This document shows, piece by piece, positions 34,897 to 46,086 of a stretch of 64,000 bases of DNA (position 1 is the stretch's first letter; each line of letters begins with the position of its first letter). A program made the position numbers and the translations under genes. This DNA comes from Phyto melanocephala (taxonomy: Eukaryota > Arthropoda > Insecta > Diptera > Rhinophoridae): contig OW799234.1 of NCBI GenBank assembly GCA_941918925.1, positions 14,212,501 to 14,276,500 of the forward strand, written 5' to 3'. The notes below the pieces were generated by a model. It was not told the DNA's origin and did not search any database. It saw only the letters and a list, made by a program, of their open reading frames with translations.

Positions 34897-35942
34897 ATGA
34901 TGGCCAAAGCAGCACTGATAGTATTCAGTTTATTTATTGTGCATTCTTGCGCTGTTCTGGTAAAGTTATAAAAATTAATAACAACACTGTGCTACTATTT
35001 ATAGAAAAACGATAATCAAGTAATGAATTTTTCATATAGAAAGCTCATTAACTTAACATCTATAAAATATCGATAAGAAAACCCCTTGGATTTTTTTATT
35101 TATATTTTTATATTATTTTTAGATGTAGCGCACTGTTTTCTTGATTTTCTTTAATATTCAAGTTTTTATTTTTACAGTTTGATTACGACTATGAAGATCG
35201 TTTAGACAACACCGAAGATACCGTTAACGAGTTTCAGTCAGTTAAGCCCACTTGGTTGGTTGCCATTTTTCGTACCGATAGAGGGGGAAAGAAATACGTC
35301 TGTGGCGGTTCTGTTATAGGTCGATATACAGTAATAACATCGGCAAAATGTTCTAATGATCTTATGCCCTATCGAACGATCGTGCGTTCTGGTGCGTGGG
35401 ACATACCAAATGCCAAAGAAAATGTCAGTTATGTTGATAGGGACGTAAGCCAAATTATCGTCCATCCGGAGTTTCGAATTAGGAGTCTTTATAATAACCT
35501 TGGCTTGCTGAAAGTTATAGGAAATGCACATCTTACAGTTGATATTATTTTTCTTCCCATACCTTTTTTGGGTTACGATTATTTAGACTGTTATGCTATT
35601 GGATGGGGTAGCCATAAATACGAAGAAGGAGCAATGTTAAAAAAAATCGATTTGCCATTGGTTGAACATAAAACCTGTCAGAACTATTTGCGCAAAACTC
35701 GCTTGGGCTCATATTTTCGGTTGCATAGAAGTTTCTTGTGTGCTGGCGGAGAAGCTGGCGTGGATACTTGCTCAAGTGATAGTGGTATGCCTTTAATATG
35801 TAAAGAAAATATTGTTAACGGAGATGAAATTCTAATGGGTATTGTTTCCTGGGGTATAGGATGTGGCCAGGAAAATGTTCCTGGTGTATATGCCAATGTA
35901 TCTCATTTTTTCTCTTGGATAGATAAAATAAATATTCCATGA
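34897..35942 (+). CDS. secreted serine protease homologue (non-catalytic), unit 1 plus strand
   Basis: Exon 1 at 34897-34959 (21 codons: MMAKAALIVFSLFIVHSCAV.., a signal peptide), intron 34960-35177 (GTAAAG..TTTACAG, phase 0), exon 2 at 35178-35942; 275 aa. Trypsin/chymotrypsin fold: CGGSVI..TSAKC (His57 replaced by Lys), SLYNNLGLLKV (Asp102 replaced by Asn), CYAIGWG, HRSFLCAGGEAGVDTC, SSDSGMPLIC (Ser195 kept but the oxyanion Gly193 replaced by Ser), GIVSWGIGCG, NVPGVYANVSHFFSWI. No RIVGG-type activation site and no clip domain. The sequence is closest in style to the CLIPA-type SPHs, which act as cofactors in prophenoloxidase/immune cascades; such a role is only an inference. Tail-to-tail partner of the gene at 46087-47168. 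Its 5' part resembles that gene more than its own duplicate. Confidence 0.88.
34960..35177 (+). other. intron of SPH gene 1
   Basis: 218 nt. Contains CTTAACATCT.TAAAATATCGATAAG, found also in the intron at 57073 and inverted in the minus-strand gene introns, showing common descent of all four genes including introns. Confidence 0.85.
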
Positions 35943-36184
35943 TTTATATACGTGTAACATTTTTGATATAACAATAAATCAAAAAAAAAATAAATTTGGC
36001 AGGTTATAAAATAAAAAAAAATTGAAATTTTAATTTGTATAAAACTTTAGATACATTTATATACCCAAGAATGCTCTGCAGTCGACTCACTCGACCGTAA
36101 TCTAGTTGCAATTGATTTTTAAAGCAAAAAATATTACTTCATTTTTACAATCTATTATGCCCTCCTCAGAGAGTGTAAGGGTAT

Positions 36185-36345
36185 ATATAGGGTTGTAATT
36201 CCGTCTTCTACAATACTAATTTTAAACCCTATAAAGTATATGTATATTCTGATTCCTTATAGATAGTGGAATTAATTAGGTGACTGACAGACTGACTTCT
36301 GTCCGTGTCTTTGTTCAAATTAACTTTTTGAAACCCCCACGTTTA
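36185..36345 (-). mobile_element. mini-me/DINE-like fragment
   Basis: GTAAGGGTATATATAGG, CCTATAAAGTATATGTATATTC and a GTCY-like tract before TTCAAATTAACTTTTTGAA. Counterpart at 58330-58500 in unit 2, so it predates the duplication. Confidence 0.55.
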
Positions 36346-37254
36346 ATTGAGACTTACATATGATATCAATTTATCAGATATGATTTCGAGAATTTTGATT
36401 ACGATTGGAGTTTTTGTTTTTTTTTTATTGATTTATTAACAAAAATAATATTAGTTAATTCAGATAAACAATTTGTTAGCCTCAGCGTCTTATGACATTA
36501 GTGAGGCGAGTTGGCGTAATTATAATAAAATTATGTATAATTACAATAAATTTATAAGGGGTGTCTCGAAATGCTTTTTTACATTTTAAAATGTCTCCCA
36601 AATCTAGTTTTTTTTCAAACAAAAAATACATTTTATTGGCGTTATGGAGAAAAATTTCTAAACTTTATTATGCAAAAAACCAAAGTTTCAAATTTTGTTT
36701 TCTTTTGCAAAATTTCGCACTTGTTTCTTAACGCTTTGCATTAAACGTTGGAAACACGTTTTACCGAAGTGTTTGATTGCTTTTTTCCAAATAAATCCAA
36801 TTTTTTTTACATTTGCAGAAGCTTTGTTCTTAGGTACTGCTTAATTATAGCCCAATAGCGTTCATATAGGCCTTAGCTCTGGACAATAAGGTAGCTGGTT
36901 TCGAAAATGCATTCCACTCAGCTAGTAGCGGATAACTAACTTTTCCTAGATATTCTGTCATTATCACATAAAACTTAAAGTCTAATATAAAATATAAGGT
37001 GGATTCATGTTTTTCGGTACAAAATTTATTTTGTTGGCCTCATACCACTCAAGGACGTCTTTACTGTAGTGGCAGCTTGCCAAGTCGGGCCAAAACAGTG
37101 GAGGTATATTGTGGCTTCTGTATAATGGCAATACAGCCTTTTTCAGGCACTCATTAATAGAAAATTGGCTGTTCATTGTACGATTCACAATGATTGCCTT
37201 TGAAGTTTTCCCACATGTAAATATTGCTTGCCATGTCATATATTTTTTTGGCGA

Positions 37255-38823
37255 ATTTTAAAATCTTTTTATACCCTTCACACAGTGAAAAAGGGTATAT
37301 ATAGGTTTGTCATTCCGTGTGAAATTTCGACAATTTTCATTTCCGACCCCATAGAGTATATATTTTCTGAAAGCTTATGAATAGGGGAGTCGATTAAGCT
37401 CTGTCAGTCTGTCCGTGTGTATGTTGAAATCAACTTTTCGAAGCCCCCCGACATCGCTTGGACCCGGGTGAGGTATTAAAATATCAGAAATATTCGGGAG
37501 TAGATCGGTATTGAAAATCAGAAGCATCGGTACGAAAACAACTGAAATATGAGCAAAAACCCACGACCACCTCGATTTTTTTCACAAAAACAACATTACA
37601 ACAACAACATACATACATACAAACTTGTATACTGGTTAGAGAAAACGTGGCATCGAATCCCAGCTGAGCCAAAAAAAATTTATTTTTATTTTTTTTATAT
37701 TTTTTTTTTAAATTTTTTTTAATTTTTATACCCTTCACCTGTGGTGCACAAGGGTATATATAGCTTTGTCATTCCGTTTGTAATTTCTACAATTTTCATT
37801 TCCGACCCCATAAAGTATATATTTTCTGAAAGCTTATGAATAGAGGAGTCGATTAAGCCCTGACCGTCTGTCCGTCTGTCCGTGTGTTGGTTGAAATCAA
37901 CTTTTAGAAGCAACTATATGTTCCTCAGATCTATATATGGTATCAATCTCTTGGAAATATCCAGGAATGAATCGCTATTGAAATTCAGCACAATCTCCCC
38001 ATAACTTTCTGAGATATGAGCCAAAAACCACGACCACCTCGTTTTTTTTCACAATTACAACAACAACATACATACATACATGTAAAAAACATACCAAACA
38101 AAAAAAATTACAAAAAAAAAAAATATTAAAAATAAGAAAAAAATAATAAAAAAAACTACAAAAAAAAATTTAAAAAAAATTTTAAAAAATTTTTTTAGAA
38201 AAATTAATTTTTTTTTTTTTTAGAAAAAATTAAAAAAAAATATAAAAAAATAAAAAAATATTAATAATATATTAAATAAAATATATAAAATTTTTTTGGC
38301 TCAGCTGGGATTCGATGCCACATTTATTCTAACGTGTACGTATGCACGTATTTTATATGGGATGAATGGTGATACAAACAATTGTTATTGCATGACTACA
38401 CGTTGTGAAGGGTATATAAGATTCGGCACGGCCGAATATAGCACTGTTACTTGTTTTTTATGTTTTTTTTTATTTTTTATTTAATATATTATTTATATTT
38501 TTATTATTTTTTTTTAATTTTTTTTTTTAAATATTTTTTTTTAATTTTTTTGTTTGTTTTATATTTATTATATTTATTTTAATTATTTTTTTTTTTAATA
38601 TTTTTTTTTAACTTTTTTTTAATATTTTTTAAAATTTTTTTTTTAATTTTTTTTTAATATTTTTTTTTTATTTTTTCGTTTAACATACATACGTAAAGTT
38701 ATAATTTTAAAATGGGTTGTATATTTATGAATGTTTTTTATATGTAGTATGAACGTGTTTCATATGGAATGAATGGTGATACAAACTACTGTTATTGCAT
38801 GACTACACGTTGTGAAGGGTATT
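37255..38823 (-). mobile_element. outer mini-me/DINE-like element inside the Tc1-like element
   Basis: Begins ATACCCTTCACACAGTG (37269), with GTCY tract and CCCGGGTGAGG as in the copies at 1 and 15226, the tRNA-like segment near 37645-37665, then T-rich sequence. It is interrupted by the inner element, and resumes at 38458 to about 38822 (TGCATGACTACACGTTGTGA, GGGTAT), where the hairpin end is missing. Confidence 0.75.
37731..38457 (-). mobile_element. inner mini-me/DINE-like element
   Basis: Complete copy nested in the T-rich part of the outer one: ATACCCTTCACCTGTGGTG at the start, GTCCGTCTGTCCGTCTGTCC near 37865, tRNA-like segment near 38298-38320, and the terminal hairpin ATTCGGCACGGCCGAAT followed by AGCACTGTTACTTG. 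It belongs to the subfamily with CACCTGTGGTG termini, different from the outer element. Confidence 0.8.
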
Positions 38824-40618
38824 AGAAACATAAAAACCCTGACCAGGAAGCTCTGAATAGTCAGCCTTACAATGGGTTTCATCGTCCATTAAAATACATC
38901 CATTAAAATTATTTAATTTGTGACGTAGCAACTGTCTTGCTCTTATTCTTGCCGTTTTTGTTCCTTTTTCATTTCGGTTTGGGGCTTTCTTGCCTTTGAA
39001 TGTTCTTAAATTTTCTTTTTTCTTTATTCGTTCTACAAGCGACTTCGTAATATTTAGTTTTCGTGCGATATCGCGAATGGATAAGTTTGGATTTTGCTTC
39101 CAAAGTGCCTTCACCTTTTTAACGATTTGAGGATTCCTAAAACCACGAGGCTCTCCACCTTTCTTGTGCTAAATAGACAAGTCTATTTTGAATTTAAAAA
39201 TAACGTTACGGGTAGTCTGTCTGGACACTTTTGCCCGTCGCGCAACTTCAGCGTAAGAAAGTTGTTTATTTTCATTATAAATATCCAAAATATTTTTTCT
39301 CACTTTTTCTCTATTTGACGACATTTTAAATACGGATTAAATAATTTGAAAAAACTTATTAACAAAGTATTGTTGGCACTTATAACTATCACAGAGTGGA
39401 ACAAAAAAATTAATTAAATAATAATTTTTTGCGTAGTGCCCTGTAAAAAATGTAAAAAAGCATTTCGAGACACCCCTTATGTATGATAAATTAAATAAAA
39501 TATTTTAGTTATTAACTACTATTTTGAAAGTAATGTTTGTAAATCAAATATACGTGAATATGAATAAAATTTAATATTACATTAAAATCATTTCTAAAGT
39601 ATTTAATAAAAACGTTTTAAGATTGGATTTAAATGTTGAAATTACATTAATATCTTTTAGACTTTGCGGTAAATTATTATATTCCACACCACCAATATGT
39701 TCAATTCTTTGTTTAGTTGTTTCAAGTCTGCATCTTGTGATTCTTAAATTTGAGCTGTTGCTGGTACTAATAGCTGTTTGATTACTCATGAAAGTTATTG
39801 TATTACGCCCAATGTTGTGCAACGATTTAAAAACGAAAAGAATTAATTGCCTTTAATACATCCCTTTTATAGGTAAAATATTTTTCGCAAAATCTTGATA
39901 TAAATTTAGGTGCATAGTAGGGTGCCTAAGAGATAGACAAAAAACTGTTTTTAGCGCTTTATTGTGAGTTCTTTGTAGAGATTTTAGCTCCAAACTATTT
40001 TTATATGCATATACTGAAACCAAATAATTTAAGTGGCTTTGAATTAAAGCTTCATAAAGAATCAGTTTGGTTTTCTCATTAAATTTGTATTTAAATTTGT
40101 ATAAAAGCCCTATTACGGGAGATATTTTAGATTTAATTTCCTGAATATGTAAATTCTAGGATAAATTGCTCTGCAAGGACATACTCAAATATTTTACTGT
40201 ACAACTTTTAAAAATTTTCTTTCCATCAACGAAAATACTAAATTTATCTGAGTTTTTATTTAAATGTGGTTTAAATCTGATAATCTTGGTTTTAGATGAA
40301 TTCAGGATTAATTTGTTTAATCTTATATATTCCAAAATTAACGCAGCGGCTCTTTCCATGTTTGTTTTTAATACAGTCTCAAATTTGTAAGAATAAAATA
40401 GGGATATGTCATCAGCATATATAAAAACTTTCCCAGAGAGTCCAAGATTATTAATATCATTTATATAAATTGTAAATAAAAGTGGGCCCAATACACTACC
40501 TTGCGGTACACCATGCTTAACCGTTCCAAGAAAACTCTTACTATTATTTAATTCAACATATTGCTTTCGGGTTTTCAAGTAACTTTTTAACAGATTTAGG
40601 TCGCTGCCACCAACTCCA

Positions 40619-41653
40619 TAGTATTGAAGCTTTTATCTCCGACTCTATTTCTTATATTTCTCAATGACCTTCTACATCAAACTTCGAACCCTATATATTC
40701 TTTTGCAGATGACAGCAACTTGTGCCATTCGTATTCATTCAGCCATAGACCGAGCCTTTCTGAGATCCATGCTATGAGGCGAAACATGAATAGGACGCTG
40801 AATCAGGATTTGATGAACATTTACGATTGGGGTCGTGCGAATAGAGTGGATTTTAATACTCGAAAAACTCAGTGTTCTCTACTAACACACAAACGCACGC
40901 CGTATATTGTTGCCTCACCTGTACTATTAGATGGTATAAGTATCAAGGGATCTCTTGATGAAGCTCTTGATGTTTTGGGCATGAAAATTCAGTGCAACGT
41001 CCGCTAGACTGAACATATTTTTCTCGTGTCGAAGGAAGCATTCAAGTGTCTCGGTTTTTTAAGACCGTGTAGAAAATACTTCACCCCATCCGATCTTCTT
41101 GTCATTTATACCACCTACATCCGACCGAAAATGGAATACAACACTCACGTATGGGCCGGTGCTTCAAAGTCTATTTTGAAGTTACTCGACCGCGTACAGG
41201 AGAGGGTGAAGGGGCTTATTAACGACAGTAGGGTAACCAACTCTATTGACTCTCTCGAACACCGTCGCAATGTGGGTTGTGTTTCACTGTTCTATCGATA
41301 TTACAATGGAATATGCTCCGATGAGATAAGGGAACTTGTTCCTGAGAACCGCAATTTTGCACGTAATACTCGTTTTTCCAGAAGAGCACACCCATATGTG
41401 GTCGATTGGCCAGTGGATCGAACTACACACTACAGGGAAAATTCGTTCTTTAGTCGTACTGTTCGTATGTGGAACAGACTCCCCGCTGAAGTTTTTCCAG
41501 CCACTTACAATCTGGAAAAGTTTAAATCAAATGTCCACAAACACTACTCCCTTTCTCCTCCTACCCATAACCTATTTTCCTGATACCAACACAATGCATG
41601 CATGAATAGGAGACATCCCCTGAGTGTTGTATATTAAAAAAAAAAAAAAAAAA
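40619..41653 (+). mobile_element. LINE B: 5'-truncated non-LTR retrotransposon antisense inside LINE A
   Basis: Starts abruptly in the RT at LLSPTLFLIFLNDLL, with YSFADDSNLCHSY (the FADD active-site box) shortly after. A single in-frame TAG at 41005 (where a Trp is likely) separates two long same-frame segments (40624-41007 and 41008-41583). The second carries EAFKCLGFLR, TYIRPKMEYNTHVWAG and VRMWNRLPAEVFPATYN, the usual RT C-terminal tail. It ends TTCCTGA, short 3' UTR and an 18-A tail at 41636-41653. Dead by truncation. Clade not certain (CR1/L2- or Jockey-like). Confidence 0.85.
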
Positions 41654-42718
41654 ACAATATCTCATGATCCACTGGATCAAATGCTTTTGAGAGATCATAG
41701 AAGATTCCAGCGACACCATTATATCCTTCATCCAAACCACGAGATATAAAATTTACAACATTTACTACAGAATTTTCAGTGCCACCACCCTTCCTGAATC
41801 CATATTGACAATCATAAATTAAATTGTTATTTTCAAGGTAAGTAGTAACCTGTTGGTGAATAATTTTCTCAAAAATTTTATCTATTATAGGTAAGAGCGC
41901 AATAGGTCTATACATCTCTTCTTTGTTAGCATTTACAATTTTTGGTATTGGAACAATCTTAGATATTTTCAAAATATTTAGATATTCCGACAACAAAATA
42001 ATATTATTAAATATATTTACTAAATATGGCGTGATTTCACAATTCAATTTAATTAATGTACTTGCCGATATGCTACCATGACCAGGGGATTTATTATTGG
42101 ATATATTAAGTATGATTTGCGTGATTTCATCATTCGTCGTATTTCTAAAATTTAGAGTGTGATTGTGGTATCTTAGAGTGCAGAGTCCAATACACGATTC
42201 AGTTGAGGAGTAAACAATTTCATTTTTCAAGGTGCTTGGAATTTCTAAAAAATATTTATTTAAAAGATCACATTTTATCACATCATCTGTAACTGGTTCA
42301 TCATTTGAATTTTTTAAATTTATTTGGTTTTTGACATTCCTTCCCAGTGTTTCATTTAAAAATCTCCAACATTTTTTAGGATCCTGTTGAAAATTATTTA
42401 AATTATCATGATAGTAATTATTCATAGATTCTCTATAAGCAACTTTAATAGCTTTACTTATCCTCCGTAGCTTATTCTGTATATCATTATTGTTAGGGTT
42501 TTTTCTTCTTAGTTTTAAGATTTTCCTTTTTAGTATAATTAAATTCTGTAGGCTTTCATTTATCCAAGGTGCAATTTATTTTCTTAGTATTTTTTTTCTT
42601 ATTATTACTGACGTTGAATTTAAATGAGCATTAGACAGACATTTGATCAAATTAAAGGTATCAATTGACGGATTTCCAATAGGACATTTAGAATTATTAT
42701 TTAAAAAACATTCTTTAA

Positions 42719-42745
42719 ACCGAATATAGCACTGTTACTTGTTTG
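42719..42745 (-). mobile_element. terminal scrap of a mini-me/DINE-like element
   Basis: CCGAATATAGCACTGTTACTTG, the exact terminal sequence of the inner copy ending at 38457, abutting the truncated 5' end of LINE A. Suggests that LINE A inserted into, or deleted part of, an element here. Confidence 0.5.
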
Positions 42746-43010
42746 CATTCATTTTGAAGCAGGATTTATATTGAACAATATTTCGTATTTATGGAAACAT
42801 TTAGAATAAATGATTTTGCACTTATGATTTAGAAGTCATGACGATGTAACTACTTCTGACTGCTGGATAGTAAAAAAAAACCTTGACTACACTTGTATAA
42901 TTTTAAACTACCGACATGCATTTTTTATTCTTACTTTGGCTTTTCCTGTAGATTGTTCAAAATGTTAGATTTGCATTTTGTTGAATATAAGGATATACAT
43001 AAGTCTGTAT

Positions 43011-44195
43011 TAGGGTGACCGATTATTCGACATTTTTAAGAAACCGGTTTTCAAATAGTTTGAAATTTAGAATTAAAAAAAACCGGTTGCTTTTTTGAAA
43101 ATTTAGAAAAAACCGGTTAACCGGTCGAATACATAAAATATAATTTTTTCTTATACCCATGACAGAGACACATATAAAGGTATAAACTAGTTTGTTTTAT
43201 GGTTTAATTGCATTAAAAGTTGACACAAATTCAATGGCATTATTTTAAAGTGCCGTTATTTAAAATAAAGATGTTAAAGGACAGAAACTTTTTACCTAAA
43301 AGTTATTGAAAAGATAAGTTTATGCTTCGATTACCTTGAACTTTTAAGGTTAGGTTTATAAATTTAAAAAAGACATTGTTTCCCTACATGAAACAAATTA
43401 TGGCAACTAAATTGTGATTTATATTTTTTTCTTCTTCACCTTTTTAAATTTTCTTATTGTAATTTTTAATTTTTTAATATTAGTGACACAAAACAGTAAA
43501 TAAATTAATATGTTTAGAGTAATCGGGTTTGCTCTGGTACTGCCATATTGAAAAAAAAAAACTTTGTTACAAGGAGAATGTAATAATGAAAAATATTAAA
43601 AAGTCACTTCACTGCTCACTGTAGTCAAATTTGCCTTTTGCTAACATTAACTTTGTAGACAAGTTGTAATAATGACCCTTTGTGTGCCGAACTATTTTAG
43701 TATACAAGTCATATGTTATCAGAAATATTAGTCGCTAGATTTCGTAGAAGCAAAATATTATGAAATTCAAAAATGAGATCAAACAGTACTGCGAAGTACA
43801 ATAATTTGATCAAAAAACTTAACTGAACAGCTGATTATCACAACAAATTATGAGCGTAACAAGGTATAAAATACCTGCTCTCCATTTAAAACAAATAACA
43901 TTTTTCTTATTTTACATTTGTTTTTGAAACGACAAATAAATTTCATTCTATATTATGGAAGATTATTTAATAAATCTTCTGATTTTTTGAAATTTTTTGA
44001 GTAAGAAATATAGTATGGAACGTTTAGTTACAAAGATAAATGAAGATAAAACTTAAAATAAGAAAACCGGCTTCTGTGAGTAAAAAAAACCGGTGTATTC
44101 GACATTCGAAAAATTAACATTTGGAAAAAACCGCTTGCTGAAAGAGTGAAAAAACCGGGTTTTCCACCGGTTGTAAAACCGAGTCGATCACCCTA
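43011..44195. mobile_element. non-autonomous hAT-type element with 8-bp target duplication
   Basis: Flanked by perfect GTCTGTAT copies at 43003-43010 and 44196-44203. Termini TAGGGTGACCGA and TCGATCACCCTA are inverted repeats, with further AACCGGTT-containing motifs repeated near both ends. 1185 bp with no transposase frame. An 8-bp duplication and imperfect short inverted repeats indicate the hAT superfamily. Confidence 0.82.
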
Positions 44196-44203
44196 GTCTG
44201 TAT

Positions 44204-44765
44204 ATTATCCTTAAATGATCATACCCTAACATGCAGAAATATTAATAAATTAGACTTTTTAGTCCTTTTTGTCATTAAACTCAACTTATTAAAAATCAAA
44301 TAGTTCAATTATTTTCATGTCAGTAACTGTGTTTTGAAATTGATCAGCCATTTATACATACATACAAACATCATCTAAATCAACTGTTAAAATTATTAAT
44401 GGTATTCACGTATTAATGGCTTTACTCTTGTGAAAATGCAAAACTGCGTTAGTTTACACTATATTTATTTGAAATAATATTCAGGTTTTCAAGTTCATGT
44501 TTCGACGTTGTTTTATTTTTACCAAGAATTTTTCAATTGTGATAAGCATTTTTTGCCGACACTATCCGAGTGGAATGCATTTTCGAAACCACTTACGTTT
44601 TCATCATCGAGCTGTAAATATCCTCTATTTATCTTATATGTTACCTTTTATTAAAAGTTTCTTACCACATCGAGCTAGATCGAAATTTACCAACAGCAAC
44701 CATTTTTCTTTTGTTTGTCATAATCTTTCATATTATAACTAGTTAGCGATAAGACCAGATGATTG
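44204..44765. other. non-coding stretch
   Basis: No repeat ends. The 81-codon plus-strand frame at 44497 (FRNHLRFHHRA) is too short and lacks a finger pattern; not called. Confidence 0.4.
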
Positions 44766-45806
44766 TTATACCCTTCACCTGTGGTTCACAAGGGTATATA
44801 TAGCTTTGTCATTTCGTTTGTAGTTTCTACAATATTTATTTCCGACCCCATAAAGTATATGTTTTCTGAAAGCTTATGAATAGAGGAGTCGATCTAGCCC
44901 TGACCGTCTGTCCGTCTGCCCTTCTGTCCGTGTGTTGGTTGAAATCAACTTTTAGAAGCAACCACATGTTTCTTAGACCTGTGTATGGTATCAATCTTTT
45001 GAAAATATCCGGGAATGAATCGCTATTAAAATTCAGCAGAATCGCCTCATAACTTTCTGAGATATGAGCAAACAAACGCGACTGCCTCTGTTTTTTCCCA
45101 TATTTTTACCACCAAAATTGAAATTTTTCAGCCATAGAATAATTTATAGGTATCTTTGTTACCATTTGTAGATATAATATGCCTCTAGAGATATTCGTGA
45201 AAAATTTTCGATAAATTGGGCTCTAAGCGGTAAAGTTATAGGCAAAAAAAATTTTTTTTTTTAATATATATTTCAAAAATTTACAAACTAAAACCAACTT
45301 TTTTCAGCTTCTAGACAACCGAGAGAGTATTGGTATCATCTGAAAGCACTTGATTAACGCAATATAGATACTATAAAAAAATTAAAATTCATGTTGGTCG
45401 CCACTACAAAATGGTGGACAATAAATTTATATATGGGTCAAATCTGGTATTTTAAAATGTTGCTTCTTGAACACCCTCAATATTAGTGTCAAATAAAAGG
45501 GCTTGACCAGCAGAATACAGTAAATTAATAAAAAATATAAAATCCAAGATGGCGTCTAAAACAATATGGTGGAACATTTTTTTTTACCCCATCAATGTGG
45601 GTATCAAATTAAAGGGCTTGACTAGTAGAATACAGTTAACTACGTTAAAATTCAAAATCGAGGATGGCGTCGGAAAAACTAAAAAAATGGTATATAACAT
45701 GAAATATAGATTACGCTACGATGTGGGATTATACCGATGTACATGATGGTGAAGGGTATTATCAAATTCGGCACGGCCGAATCTAGCACTCTTACTTGTT
45801 TTTTTA
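44766..45806 (-). mobile_element. mini-me/DINE-like element, long variant
   Basis: Minus-oriented copy of the long variant seen at 31733 and 53905, with GTCCGTCTGTCCGTCTGCCC near 44905 and the terminal ATTCGGCACGGCCGAAT hairpin followed by CTAGCACTCTTACTTG. Both ends intact. Confidence 0.8.
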
Positions 45807-46086
45807 ACGTTTCAATCCGACTGAAAGTGCGATTTTTTTTATTGTAGAACAAAAAAAAATTGGATGCAGACAAATAATTAAAAAAAAAGTTACAATATAG
45901 TAACACTGATAAATTGTATATATAAAAAAAACAGTAAGCTGAGTGGATACGAGTGCCTTATGAATCTGCCTTGTTGCAAATTTCCGTTTTGATTTTATTG
46001 CGAGCATAATTTATTTATTACTTTTTTCAAATAATTTTACATACATGACTATATAAGTACATACATGAGTCCTCTATTATTGTCAA

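Larger units (their letters stand above)
36557..39477 (-). mobile_element. Tc1/mariner element inside LINE A, disrupted
   Basis: TA|AGGGGTGTCTCGAAATGC at the left and GCATTTCGAGACACCCCT|TA at the right: inverted repeats of about 30 bp with a TA duplication. Minus-strand transposase: MSSNREKVRKNILDIYN from 39324, SYAEVARRAKVSRQTTRNV, one in-frame TAG, NLSIRDIARKLNITKSLVERI, CILMDDETHCKADY (first catalytic Asp), then a break at about 38822 by a mini-me insertion. It resumes at 37254: KFAKK, MTWQAIFTCG, PPLFWPDLASCHYSKD (second Asp), NKINFVPKNMNPP, and a C-terminus KHFGKTCFQRLM. Net element about 1.35 kb without the insertion. Inactive. Confidence 0.85.
36412..42716 (-). mobile_element. LINE A: non-LTR retrotransposon, 5'-truncated, host of nested insertions
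   Basis: Minus strand. The 5' part near 42700 starts inside ORF2, just upstream of the RT. RT pieces run from 42425 to 41660: ITPYLVNIFN, MYRPIALLPIIDKIFEKI, YGFRKGGGTENSV, DLSKAFDPVDHEIL. After LINE B they resume at 40620: HGVPQGSVLGPLLFTIYIND and FIYADDISLF (the YADD active site). A C-terminal segment YNNLPQSLKDINVISTFK lies near 39650. The 3' UTR is split by the Tc1-like element, and a poly(A) tail reads as poly(T) at about 36418-36428. Frameshifts are few, so the copy is fairly young, but it lacks endonuclease and ORF1. Not present at the equivalent place in unit 2. Confidence 0.75.

Noticed and set aside
44497..44742. Frame with His/Cys residues resembling a zinc finger
   Set aside because: Spacing does not fit C2H2 and no second finger or start context; likely chance.
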